Source: Acidimicrobiia bacterium
Lineage (GTDB): Bacteria; Actinomycetota; Acidimicrobiia; Acidimicrobiales; Poriferisodalaceae
NCBI GenBank assembly: GCA_022824805.1
Contig: JAJDZE010000108.1
Location: forward strand, 1 to 49,712
DNA length: 49,712 nt
Reading direction: 5' to 3'
Both the position numbers and the translations under genes were made by a program. Positions 42,825 to 49,712 of this stretch are shown here, in pieces (positions within the stretch are counted from its first letter, which is position 1; the number at the start of each line of letters is the position of its first letter). A model generated the notes under the pieces. The model was not told the origin of the DNA and did not search any database. It was given only the letters and a program-made list of their open reading frames with translations.

Positions 42825-45688
42825 GGCCTGCGGCAGAGGGATCGCAGGGGTCGGGTGGCGCCGGCAACGGTCCAGCACTTGGAGCCTTGCCGGCCATGCC
42901 GAGCTTCGACGTGTTCTATGCGGCGGTCAATGGTGGGCGCGACCCGTTCCCGTGGCAGGAGCGACTTGCAGCACGGGTCCGAGACATCGGCTGTTGGCCG
43001 TCCGAGATTGGAATTCCGACCGGTCTCGGCAAAACGGCGTGCCTGGATGTCGCTGTCTGGTGGCTGGCGGCCGAGGCTGACAAGAGCCCTCAAAACCGTG
43101 TCGCACCGACGCGGATCTGGTGGGTGGTCAATCGTCGGCTCTTGGTGGACTCGACGCACGAGCATGCGCAGCACATTGCAGAGTGGCTGCGCGACCCGAG
43201 CGCGAGCGAGGTTGCGAGACATTCAGACGTGCTGGCAGCGGTAGCGGCACGATTGAACCATGTGGCCGGCACAGCCGACGGAGAGCCGCTGCAGGTCTCC
43301 AAACTCCGGGGAGGGGTTGCACCAGCTAGACCGCGGCACCCCGCACAGCCTGCGGTAATTCTCTCGACGGTGCCGATGTACGGCTCTCGGCTGCTGTTTC
43401 GCGGTTACGGCTCGTCACGATCGATGCGCCCGATTGATGCCGCCCACGCCGGTACGGACAGTCTGGTGCTGGTCGATGAAGCGCACTTGGCGACCCACCT
43501 GATGCGTCTGATTCCGGCGCTGGGGGAGTGCAGCCCCGACTCGACATCTCCATTGCCCGGCCTGCGCTCTGCACCTCAGATCGTGTCGCTCACTGCGACA
43601 GGTGACCTGGCCACCGATCGCTTCCAACTCGACGACGACGACCTCGGTCACAGCACGGTGCAGGAACGGCTCGATGCCCCCAAGCGACTGACGCTCCGCA
43701 AAATGCCTCGCTGCGATGTCGCGAAGCAGGCCAAACACATGGCCGCTGCGACATCAGCGCTGCTTGAGCAGGTCGGCCAGCCGACATCGTGCGTTGTGTT
43801 TGCAAACACGCCGGCCGTCGCGAGGGCCACGCACAAGGCGATCGAGGCGCTGAGGGGTCAGAGCATCGGCACCACCTGCGATGTGCTGTTGCTGACTGGG
43901 CGGAACCGAGAGCACGATGCGCAGCGCATCCGTGATCGGATTCTCGACTCGAGGTGTGGTGTCCCTGCAGATCGGCCGCGGGCGAGCCGCGATCGTTCGC
44001 TCATCGTGGTGGCGACGCAAACGCTCGAAGTCGGCGCCGATGTCGATTTCGAGTTCCTGGTGACTGAGCAATGCGGCGTGCGGGCGCTGATCCAGCGTCT
44101 CGGCCGACTCAACCGGCTCGGACGCTTCGAGGATTCACGAGCGGTGTACCTGCACTTCCCCCCGCCAACCAGCCGAGGCAGCGATGTCACAGGCTGGCCC
44201 GTGTACGGCGAAGAACCGCAGTCGGTGCTCGAACGGCTTGAGCGTGGCGAGGGCTTCGAGGACGATATCGATGTCTCTCCCCGCCGAGTGAACGATGCGC
44301 TCGGCGAGCCCCAAGACGACCCGGGTCGGGCACCGGAGGTGTTGCCGGCGCTGCTGTGGGAATGGATCAAGACCACCACGCCCCCGCCAGGCGAGGCACC
44401 CGTCGAGCCGTATTTCTCGGGCATCAGCGATCCCGACCGCTCGGTGTCCCTCTTGTGGCGCTGTCATGTGCCCGAGGACGGTCAACGACTCTGGCCCCGG
44501 CCACGAGACGCCGAAACGCTGGAAGTGCCGATCCGCGAGTTGCGCGAGGGGTTGTCGGAGGACCCCCTTGTGTTCCGGCTGCACGCAGACGGCCTGACGC
44601 TCGAGCAAGTCACACCGTCGCGGCTGCGACCCGGGGACACAGTCGTGGTGCCGACACAGTGGGGCCTGATCGACGAGTTCGGCTGGGCACCTGAGGCGAC
44701 TGACATCGCCACCGATCTCTCGCTGCTCGACAATGGGCTGCCGCTCGACGCTGCGGCGTTGCGCCTGCTCTGCGGCGCGGATGTCGGCGCCGAGGTTTCA
44801 CGGGCACTGCAGCGTGACCGCGAGGAGCCCGACGAGATCGAGCAGGAAGCTGCGATAGCCGACTTGAAGGAAGCACTCAGTGAGCATGCGCCAGCAGTCG
44901 TTGACGAATCAGAGTGGCGCGAATTCTTAGGACGTCTTGATCTTCGCCCGGTTGCTGCCGATGGCGAAGTCAGTCGTCTCGTGCTGAAGGGCAACGGCCG
45001 CGGAGCTAGGTTCTACGACGAATTCGACGAGGCCTCCCTTGCGTCCGGCGAACTCCCGGCAGAAGCCATCGAGCTCGACCGTCACGGCGCTGCTGTCGGT
45101 GCCGCTGCTCGTCGCATCGCGGGCGCGCTGGGCGTCGATCCATTGCTCGCCGAAATGGCAGGACTAGCGGGCGAACTCCATGATCTCGGCAAAGCCGATG
45201 CCCGCTTCCAGCGCTGGCTCAGAGCAGGAGAATCAGAGGAACCGAACGGAGTCTGCTTGGCCAAGTCCAGAACTCAGCATGGACGTTGGGCTGCCGCGCG
45301 TTCGGCATCAGGCTGGCCATCGGGAGGACGGCACGAGGAACTCTCAGCGCGCCTCGTCCGCGCCTGGCTGGACAGCAGCGATGTAGTCGCTGCTGCTCAC
45401 GACTCAGATTTGTTGTTGCACCTCGTTGTCAGCCACCACGGAAGAGGCCGGCCTCTGGTGTTGCCGGTAGACGACGGCTCCCCTGCGACGGTCAACTACC
45501 TCATTGCGGGTACGCCGGTGTCTGCCACCGCCGATCTCAGCCTGATCGACTGGGACCAACCCGATCGATTCAGCCGTCTCAACGACCGAATCGGCCCGTG
45601 GGGTCTGGCGCTGCTGGAGGCCATCGTCCGCCAAGCGGACCATCTCGTGTCCGCAGGCATCGCAGGCGAGGGCTGGGAACTGCACTGA
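42821..45688 (+). CDS. cas3: Type I-G Cas3 helicase-nuclease (HD at the C-terminus)
   Basis: A 955-residue Cas3 that unwinds and degrades target DNA. The helicase comes first: Walker A GIPTGLGKT (64-72), VDEAH (218-222), SLTATGD, then TQTLEVGADVDFEF and RLGRLNRLGR. The HD nuclease is at the C-terminus, with GELHDLGK (His787-Asp788), His838 in GGRHEE, SHHG (872-873) and Asp940. This helicase-HD order is the GSU0051-type arrangement of type I-G and is opposite to most Cas3 proteins. The start at 42821 overlaps csb2. An internal ATG at 42896, after 25 low-complexity residues and with a GGAG site, is an alternative. Confidence 0.9.
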   Translation: MRPAAEGSQGSGGAGNGPALGALPAMPSFDVFYAAVNGGRDPFPWQERLAARVRDIGCWPSEIGIPTGLGKTACLDVAVWWLAAEADKSPQNRVAPTRIWWVVNRRLLVDSTHEHAQHIAEWLRDPSASEVARHSDVLAAVAARLNHVAGTADGEPLQVSKLRGGVAPARPRHPAQPAVILSTVPMYGSRLLFRGYGSSRSMRPIDAAHAGTDSLVLVDEAHLATHLMRLIPALGECSPDSTSPLPGLRSAPQIVSLTATGDLATDRFQLDDDDLGHSTVQERLDAPKRLTLRKMPRCDVAKQAKHMAAATSALLEQVGQPTSCVVFANTPAVARATHKAIEALRGQSIGTTCDVLLLTGRNREHDAQRIRDRILDSRCGVPADRPRASRDRSLIVVATQTLEVGADVDFEFLVTEQCGVRALIQRLGRLNRLGRFEDSRAVYLHFPPPTSRGSDVTGWPVYGEEPQSVLERLERGEGFEDDIDVSPRRVNDALGEPQDDPGRAPEVLPALLWEWIKTTTPPPGEAPVEPYFSGISDPDRSVSLLWRCHVPEDGQRLWPRPRDAETLEVPIRELREGLSEDPLVFRLHADGLTLEQVTPSRLRPGDTVVVPTQWGLIDEFGWAPEATDIATDLSLLDNGLPLDAAALRLLCGADVGAEVSRALQRDREEPDEIEQEAAIADLKEALSEHAPAVVDESEWREFLGRLDLRPVAADGEVSRLVLKGNGRGARFYDEFDEASLASGELPAEAIELDRHGAAVGAAARRIAGALGVDPLLAEMAGLAGELHDLGKADARFQRWLRAGESEEPNGVCLAKSRTQHGRWAAARSASGWPSGGRHEELSARLVRAWLDSSDVVAAAHDSDLLLHLVVSHHGRGRPLVLPVDDGSPATVNYLIAGTPVSATADLSLIDWDQPDRFSRLNDRIGPWGLALLEAIVRQADHLVSAGIAGEGWELH

Positions 45689-46602
45689 TGTCTGAAGTGG
45701 AGTGTCCCGGTCTTCCTGCCTCGTGGTTCAACGCTTGGCTCGCAGCGGTTGGGACCACGGTGCTCGTGCCCGAACTGCGCCTGTCTTGGACTACCGGTGC
45801 CGACACGCGGGCAGTACTCAGCGCCGCGGGAAACAGCGACATCGTGGGCCTGCTCGCTGCTGCATGGCCAACGTCCGAACGGATCTCTGATCTGCCGATC
45901 GCCGAGAACTGGCGTGGTGGCCGAACGATCGCGCCCAACGTGCCGCTGCCAGCTTTTCGCGAGCGAGCCGCCGCGAGCCGAGGGCACAACGACGCTTGGG
46001 CGCTCACTTCGACCTATACGGACCTTCATGTCGAGGAAGCCGACGGTCGTGATGAGATAGTCGCGCGATCACGGCTGGCGCCAGCGGCGCCGGGGCCGGT
46101 CGGCCCGATTCACCGGAGACTGACCCGAGTGCTCGGACGTGTCGACGAGCCTCTGGTCCAGCTAAAGGCGACCCTTGAGGGCCGAGCGCGACGCGTGAGC
46201 GCCAACGGGCTGGGGTTCGACATCGCCCGCATCACAGCGACCGGCGACGCTTCGGACAAGATGGTGGACCCCGCGCTCGAAGTCTTGTCGTTCTTCGGCA
46301 TGGCACTGTTGCCAATTCGCGGTGCTGGGATAAGGCGTCGCGCCAACGAGCGGGCTTGGGTACCACGGGCGCGGCAGCGGCTTTGGTTTCGACATCCTGA
46401 TGATTCCCGGCGGTTGCGTCTGATGTGGCCGGCGTGGAGCGATCCGCTGACTGCGCAAGGCATCGACGCGATGCTTGACGTTTGGGACCCCGCGAGGTCT
46501 GCTGAGGGGCATCGCTTCGGAATACATGTCGGCTGGCGAGCCGTCGAGTTCTCCGGTCAGGGCAAGGACACCACGTACGGCATCGGGTCGGAAGCGCTTT
46601 GA
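45688..46602 (+). CDS. Small Cas8-like / Csb3 candidate of type I-G
   Basis: A 304-residue protein directly after cas3, overlapping it by one base and cas4 by one. I recognise no clear domain motif, but position (the GSU0052 slot between cas3 and the adaptation genes) and size match the Csb3/Cas8-like family of type I-G. It would act as the large or PAM-recognising subunit. The motif ALTSTYTDLHVEEADG and a LPIRGAGIRRRANERAW block suggest a nucleic-acid-binding role. The longer Csx17 seen in other type I-G loci is absent. The assignment rests mainly on context. Confidence 0.6.
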   Translation: MSEVECPGLPASWFNAWLAAVGTTVLVPELRLSWTTGADTRAVLSAAGNSDIVGLLAAAWPTSERISDLPIAENWRGGRTIAPNVPLPAFRERAAASRGHNDAWALTSTYTDLHVEEADGRDEIVARSRLAPAAPGPVGPIHRRLTRVLGRVDEPLVQLKATLEGRARRVSANGLGFDIARITATGDASDKMVDPALEVLSFFGMALLPIRGAGIRRRANERAWVPRARQRLWFRHPDDSRRLRLMWPAWSDPLTAQGIDAMLDVWDPARSAEGHRFGIHVGWRAVEFSGQGKDTTYGIGSEAL

Positions 46603-47207
46603 TGCTCCAGCCGGTTGTGCTGATCTCGGCGCTGGAGCATTACGAGTACTGCGCGAGGCAGTGCGCGCTGATCCACGGCGACGGTGTGTGGATGGACAAC
46701 GCGCACACGGTCCGAGGCACGCACGCGCATCGACGGGTCGACAGCGGCGAGCATCGCCACGAGCGCGGTGTGCTGACGCTGCGGTCGATCCCCTTGTGGA
46801 GCGAGGCGCTCGGACTGTCGGGCAGAGCGGACGTCGTTGAAGTCAGTGACGGTGCTGTGTATCCGGTCGAGCACAAGTCGGGAGTGCGACATGGCCGGGC
46901 TGCCGACTTGCAGGTGTGTGCTCAGGCCATGTGCCTTGAGGAGATGCTGCAAGTTGACGTCCCAAGAGGCTTTGTCTGGTACGGCGGAACGCGACGCCGC
47001 CAAGCCGTCGCGTTCGATGAAGCGCTCAGGGGAGACGTGCGAGAGATGATCTCTGCAATCCGCTCGCAGATGCTCTCAGGCGAACTGCCTGACGCACCTG
47101 CCGACAGTAGATGTGACGAGTGTCAGCTCAAACCGCATTGCCTGCCTCATGACACCGCTAGTGCAGAACAGATTGCAGAACGCGCAGCAAAGGAACTCCT
47201 GCTGTGA
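46602..47207 (+). CDS. cas4: CRISPR adaptation exonuclease Cas4
   Basis: A 201-residue RecB-type Cas4 that trims prespacers. Nuclease residues: His41 (GTHAH), Asp77 (GRADVVE), Glu90-His91-Lys92 (VEHKSG) and Gln104. Four-iron cluster Cys: one of Cys17/Cys21 (YEYCARQC) and three at the C-terminus, Cys171, Cys174 and Cys180 (CDECQLKPHC). Most type I-G loci carry Cas4 fused to Cas1; here it is a separate protein whose stop overlaps the Cas1 GTG by 4 nt. Confidence 0.93.
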   Translation: MLQPVVLISALEHYEYCARQCALIHGDGVWMDNAHTVRGTHAHRRVDSGEHRHERGVLTLRSIPLWSEALGLSGRADVVEVSDGAVYPVEHKSGVRHGRAADLQVCAQAMCLEEMLQVDVPRGFVWYGGTRRRQAVAFDEALRGDVREMISAIRSQMLSGELPDAPADSRCDECQLKPHCLPHDTASAEQIAERAAKELLL

Positions 47208-48217
47208 AGCTGCTGAGCACCGTTTACGTGAGAGAGCACCGCGCCAAAGTCGGTCACCGGCGCGGGTCGTTGACGGTCACTGGCGAGGCCGGCACGACGA
47301 GAGTGCCGCTTGAGAGCATCGACAGCGTCATCCTGCTCGGGCGCGGCCAGGTGACTGCCGATGCGCTCGCCGCGTGTACCGAACGAGGCGTCCGTGTCGC
47401 CTCACTCAAGCGCAACGGGGCCCTGCGTTTCGTGTGCGGCGGGCCGATGGGCGGCAACGTCCATCTCCGAACAGCTCAGCACGCAGCAGCCGCCGACGAG
47501 ACCCAGTCGCTCGACGTTGCTCGCCGATTCGTCGCTGCGAAACTCCGGAACTCACGATTCGTCGTCGAACGCTGGGCGAGAGATGCGGACGGAATCCTGT
47601 CCGAGATGCTGCATCGCCGGGCCGAGGCCATCCGTGAGCGTCTTGCACGGATCGGGGCCGCGGTCAACGGCGATCAGCTGCGTGGCATCGAGGGCGACGC
47701 TGCGCGGCTCTACTTCAACAGCGTTGGTCAAGTCCTCGCCGACAGCCCCTTGCAGTTCGCTGCCCGGACGCGACGTCCTCCGCGTGACCCTGTGAATGCG
47801 GCGCTCAGCTACAGCTATGGCCTGTTGACGACCGAGCTGGTCGGAGCGCTTGACGCGGTTGGTCTCGACTACCAAGTCGGATTCCTGCATCGCGCGCGTT
47901 CCGGACGGCCGTCGCTGGCCCTCGATCTCGCCGAGGAGTTCAGGCCCGTGTGCGACCGGTTCGTCGTCACGCTTGTCAGGCGCCGCCAGATCGGGCCCGA
48001 TGACTTCGAGCGGGTACCAGGTGGCGCCGTCTATCTGAATGACGCCGGCCGTCCGAGATTCCTGGAGCGGTGGGAGGAGCACCGTGAGCAGGCGCTCCGC
48101 CACGCTGCGCTCGAGAGGTCAGTCGAGCGGTGGGCGCTTCCGACTGTGCAGGCGACGCTTCTGGCACGCCACTTGAGAGGCGACCTGCCCGTGTACCCGC
48201 CGTTCGTGTTGTCGTAG
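47204..48217 (+). CDS. cas1: CRISPR adaptation integrase Cas1
   Basis: A 337-residue Cas1, the integrase that inserts spacers into the array. Metal ligands: Glu163 in GIEGDAARLYF, His229 in VGFLHRAR and the acidic site DLAEEFRP (Asp241/Glu245). The N-terminal beta-domain is intact (SIDSVILLGRGQVTADAL). The GTG start overlaps the cas4 stop (GTGA). The stop is only 2 nt before the cas2 ATG. Confidence 0.95.
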   Translation: MKLLSTVYVREHRAKVGHRRGSLTVTGEAGTTRVPLESIDSVILLGRGQVTADALAACTERGVRVASLKRNGALRFVCGGPMGGNVHLRTAQHAAAADETQSLDVARRFVAAKLRNSRFVVERWARDADGILSEMLHRRAEAIRERLARIGAAVNGDQLRGIEGDAARLYFNSVGQVLADSPLQFAARTRRPPRDPVNAALSYSYGLLTTELVGALDAVGLDYQVGFLHRARSGRPSLALDLAEEFRPVCDRFVVTLVRRRQIGPDDFERVPGGAVYLNDAGRPRFLERWEEHREQALRHAALERSVERWALPTVQATLLARHLRGDLPVYPPFVLS

Positions 48218-48219
48218 CC

Positions 48220-48510
48220 ATGGATGTGCTCGTGACCTACGACATAGCTACCGACAAAAAGTCGGACGCGAAGCGCTTGAAGCGGATTTCGGATCTGTGT
48301 TCGGCGTACGGCGAGCGAGTCCAATACTCGGTGTTCGAGTGCCGGCTGACGCCTGCATCGCTGGCGAAGCTCCGAGCCGATCTTGAAGACACGATCGACT
48401 GGAACCGCGACTCGATTTCCCTCTACCGCTTTCGCGGTTCCATCGAGGAAGCCAAGACAACTCTCGGAGTCGAACCTCACCACGAAGCGGGCAATCCGTG
48501 GATCCTATGA
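48220..48510 (+). CDS. cas2: CRISPR adaptation protein Cas2
   Basis: A 96-residue Cas2 with the ferredoxin-like fold and the conserved N-terminal Asp (VLVTYDIAT, Asp8). RVQYSVFECRL and WNRDSISLYRF mark the remaining core strands. It forms the Cas1-Cas2 integration complex. It is the last gene of the operon; the leader and array follow immediately. Confidence 0.93.
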   Translation: MDVLVTYDIATDKKSDAKRLKRISDLCSAYGERVQYSVFECRLTPASLAKLRADLEDTIDWNRDSISLYRFRGSIEEAKTTLGVEPHHEAGNPWIL

Positions 48511-48640
48511 TCCAACTGCGAACCTGCAGTGCTCCTTGAAAATCGAATACCGCACTTGTGTCGAAACACCGAATTTCGCGCGCTACGTGGCCATTTTGGC
48601 CATGTCTTCCCCCCGGATGTCACGATGGGTGACAAGAAGG
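48511..48640 (+). promoter_or_regulatory. CRISPR leader
   Basis: A 130-nt segment, visibly richer in A and T than its neighbours, between cas2 and the first repeat. It contains the inverted repeat TGGCCA-TTT-TGGCCA (48588-48602) and an AAAATCGAATACC stretch. By position it should hold the array promoter and the integration anchor. Confidence 0.7.
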
Positions 48641-49712
48641 GGCTTGGCGGGGAATATTCCCCGCCCTTCGTTGAGCGCTGTGCCGCTGCGCTCGCCGCAT
48701 CCAGAACCGGCCCGGCTTGGCGGGGAATATTCCCCGCCCTTCGTTGAGCGTCGCGGATGCAACTATCCGATGCTGGGTAGGGCTGAAGGCTTGGCGGGGA
48801 ATATTCCCCGCCCTTCGTTGAGCGAACTTCCAAGTCCAGGGCGCCGGCGCCGAACGGGTCGTGGCTTGGCGGGGAATATTCCCCGCCCTTCGTTGAGCGG
48901 GGCCGGCTGGCGCTCACCGTGCTCGCCGCTGTCGCGGCTTGGCGGGGAATATTCCCCGCCCTTCGTTGAGCGGGGGAGCTCGCCGCAGCCGTCACCGCCC
49001 GCCACCTCGAGGCTTGGCGGGGAATATTCCCCGCCCTTCGTTGAGCGGTCCAGCCCGCCCACGACGTCGACGGCGGCTTCCGCCGGGCTTGGCGGGGAAT
49101 ATTCCCCGCCCTTCGTTGAGCGATGCAGCTCGCATGGACCACGGTGACCGACAGCCAGTCGGCTTGGCGGGGAATATTCCCCGCCCTTCGTTGAGCGGCC
49201 GACCGCGACGCGGTGTATGACTTCGTGTCCGGCGTGGCTTGGCGGGGAATATTCCCCGCCCTTCGTTGAGCGAAACTGCGCGACGGCGAGGACTCCCACC
49301 CGCGGTCCGGCTTGGCGGGGAATATTCCCCGCCCTTCGTTGAGCGCTGGTGATGGACGGGCCGGACGCCGGGCACACGATCCGGCTTGGCGGGGAATATT
49401 CCCCGCCCTTCGTTGAGCGCTGAACCCCCGCATCGCGTCCAACCCGAACGCCCCGGGCTTGGCGGGGAATATTCCCCGCCCTTCGTTGAGCGCAACCCCA
49501 ACCCACCCTGTTCGACGACGCCAGCTTGGTGGCTTGGCGGGGAATATTCCCCGCCCTTCGTTGAGCGCTCAAGGACGACGGGGTGTGGCTCGGCACCGTC
49601 GCGCCGGGCTTGGCGGGCAATTTTCCCCGCCCTTCGTTTTGCGTCCTCGCCGCCGTGGCTCGCGCCCATAACGGGCCGGGCTTGGCGGGGAATATTCCCC
49701 GCCCTTCGTTGA
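48641..49712 (+). CRISPR. Type I-G CRISPR array, continues past the window
   Basis: Fourteen complete 37-nt repeats and the first 34 nt of a fifteenth, starting at 48641, 48714, 48788, 48863, 48936, 49011, 49086, 49161, 49236, 49309, 49383, 49456, 49531, 49607 and 49679. The repeat begins GGCTTGG, contains the 20-bp perfect palindrome GGCGGGGAATATTCCCCGCC and ends CCTTCGTTGAGCG. Spacers are 35-39 nt, most of them 36 or 38. Repeats 1-13 are identical as read; repeat 14 is altered. The + strand is the likely transcribed one because the leader and cas2 lie on the left. Confidence 0.98.
49607..49643 (+). repeat. Degenerate CRISPR repeat (number 14)
   Basis: Differs from the consensus at positions 12 (G to C), 16 (A to T), 33 and 34 (GA to TT). 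The first two changes break the central palindrome. It is followed by an intact repeat at 49679, so it is internal and not at the array's far end as far as can be seen. Confidence 0.9.

Noticed and set aside
40180-48510. A missing cas6 gene as a defect
   Set aside because: In type I-G, Csb2 carries the Cas6-like domain, so a separate cas6 is not expected.
48383-49712. Long open frames across the array on both strands, with repeated GLAGNIPRPSLS or QRRAGNIPRQA peptides
   Set aside because: They are translations of the CRISPR repeats, which lack stops in several frames; spacers differ and there is no ribosome site.

Overview
The window is high-G+C DNA from a bacterium that is most likely an actinomycete. 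F420-type luciferase-like oxidoreductases, many acyl-CoA enzymes, an MMPL exporter, frequent GTG starts and lipoproteins ending in an AAAC-GG lipobox together suggest class Acidimicrobiia or a close relative. That placement is inference; no rRNA or other definitive marker is present, and I see no tRNA gene.

Positions 1-16.6 kb are ordinary chromosome: an SDR and a divergent MFS exporter, SurE and a divergent SbcD-like phosphoesterase, an ABC-F ATPase, two F420-type oxidoreductases, two tandemly duplicated substrate-binding lipoproteins each followed by nearly the same hairpin, an alkyl-DHAP-synthase-like flavoprotein with an acyl-CoA dehydrogenase, and a cytochrome P450.

Positions 16.6-23.4 kb (minus strand) hold a two-gene DNA-modification/defence locus: an Eco57I/PglX-like adenine methyltransferase followed 5 nt later by a PLD-nuclease/SNF2-helicase fusion. 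The methyltransferase gene is interrupted by 16 perfect tandem CCGT units (ACGG in the coding sense). These leave its two halves out of frame. Losing one unit (16 to 15) gives exactly 3300 nt, a continuous 1,099-residue protein. The tract lies between the YYTK motif and the SAM-binding motif of one catalytic domain, so the gene looks like an ON/OFF phase-variable locus caught in the OFF state. This is the most exciting feature of the window.

Positions 23.7-37.6 kb are mostly metabolic: a small coiled-coil membrane protein, a YbaK deacylase, an unknown membrane protein, an MMPL transporter, Ppx/GppA, a hotdog thioesterase, two SDRs, an acyl-CoA carboxylase carboxyltransferase, an acyl-CoA dehydrogenase, an alpha/beta hydrolase and an enoyl-CoA hydratase. 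These suggest acyl-CoA and branched-chain or steroid-like catabolism.

Positions 37.9-39.8 kb carry three tandem paralogues of a one-pass membrane coiled-coil protein. They and the similar gene at 23.7 kb share one promoter architecture: a GAG..CTC inverted repeat, GAAAAYCATTTG, an 18-nt spacer and a TAYRKT -10 box, 35-37 nt before the start codon. This looks like an undescribed small regulon.

Positions 40.2 kb to the end are a complete type I-G (former I-U) CRISPR-Cas locus: csb1, csb2, cas3, a small csb3/cas8-like gene, cas4, cas1 and cas2, tightly overlapped, then an A+T-richer leader and an array of 37-nt repeats running off the window. The repeat has a perfect 20-bp palindrome at its core. 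Cas4 and Cas1 are separate proteins, not the fusion typical of this subtype.
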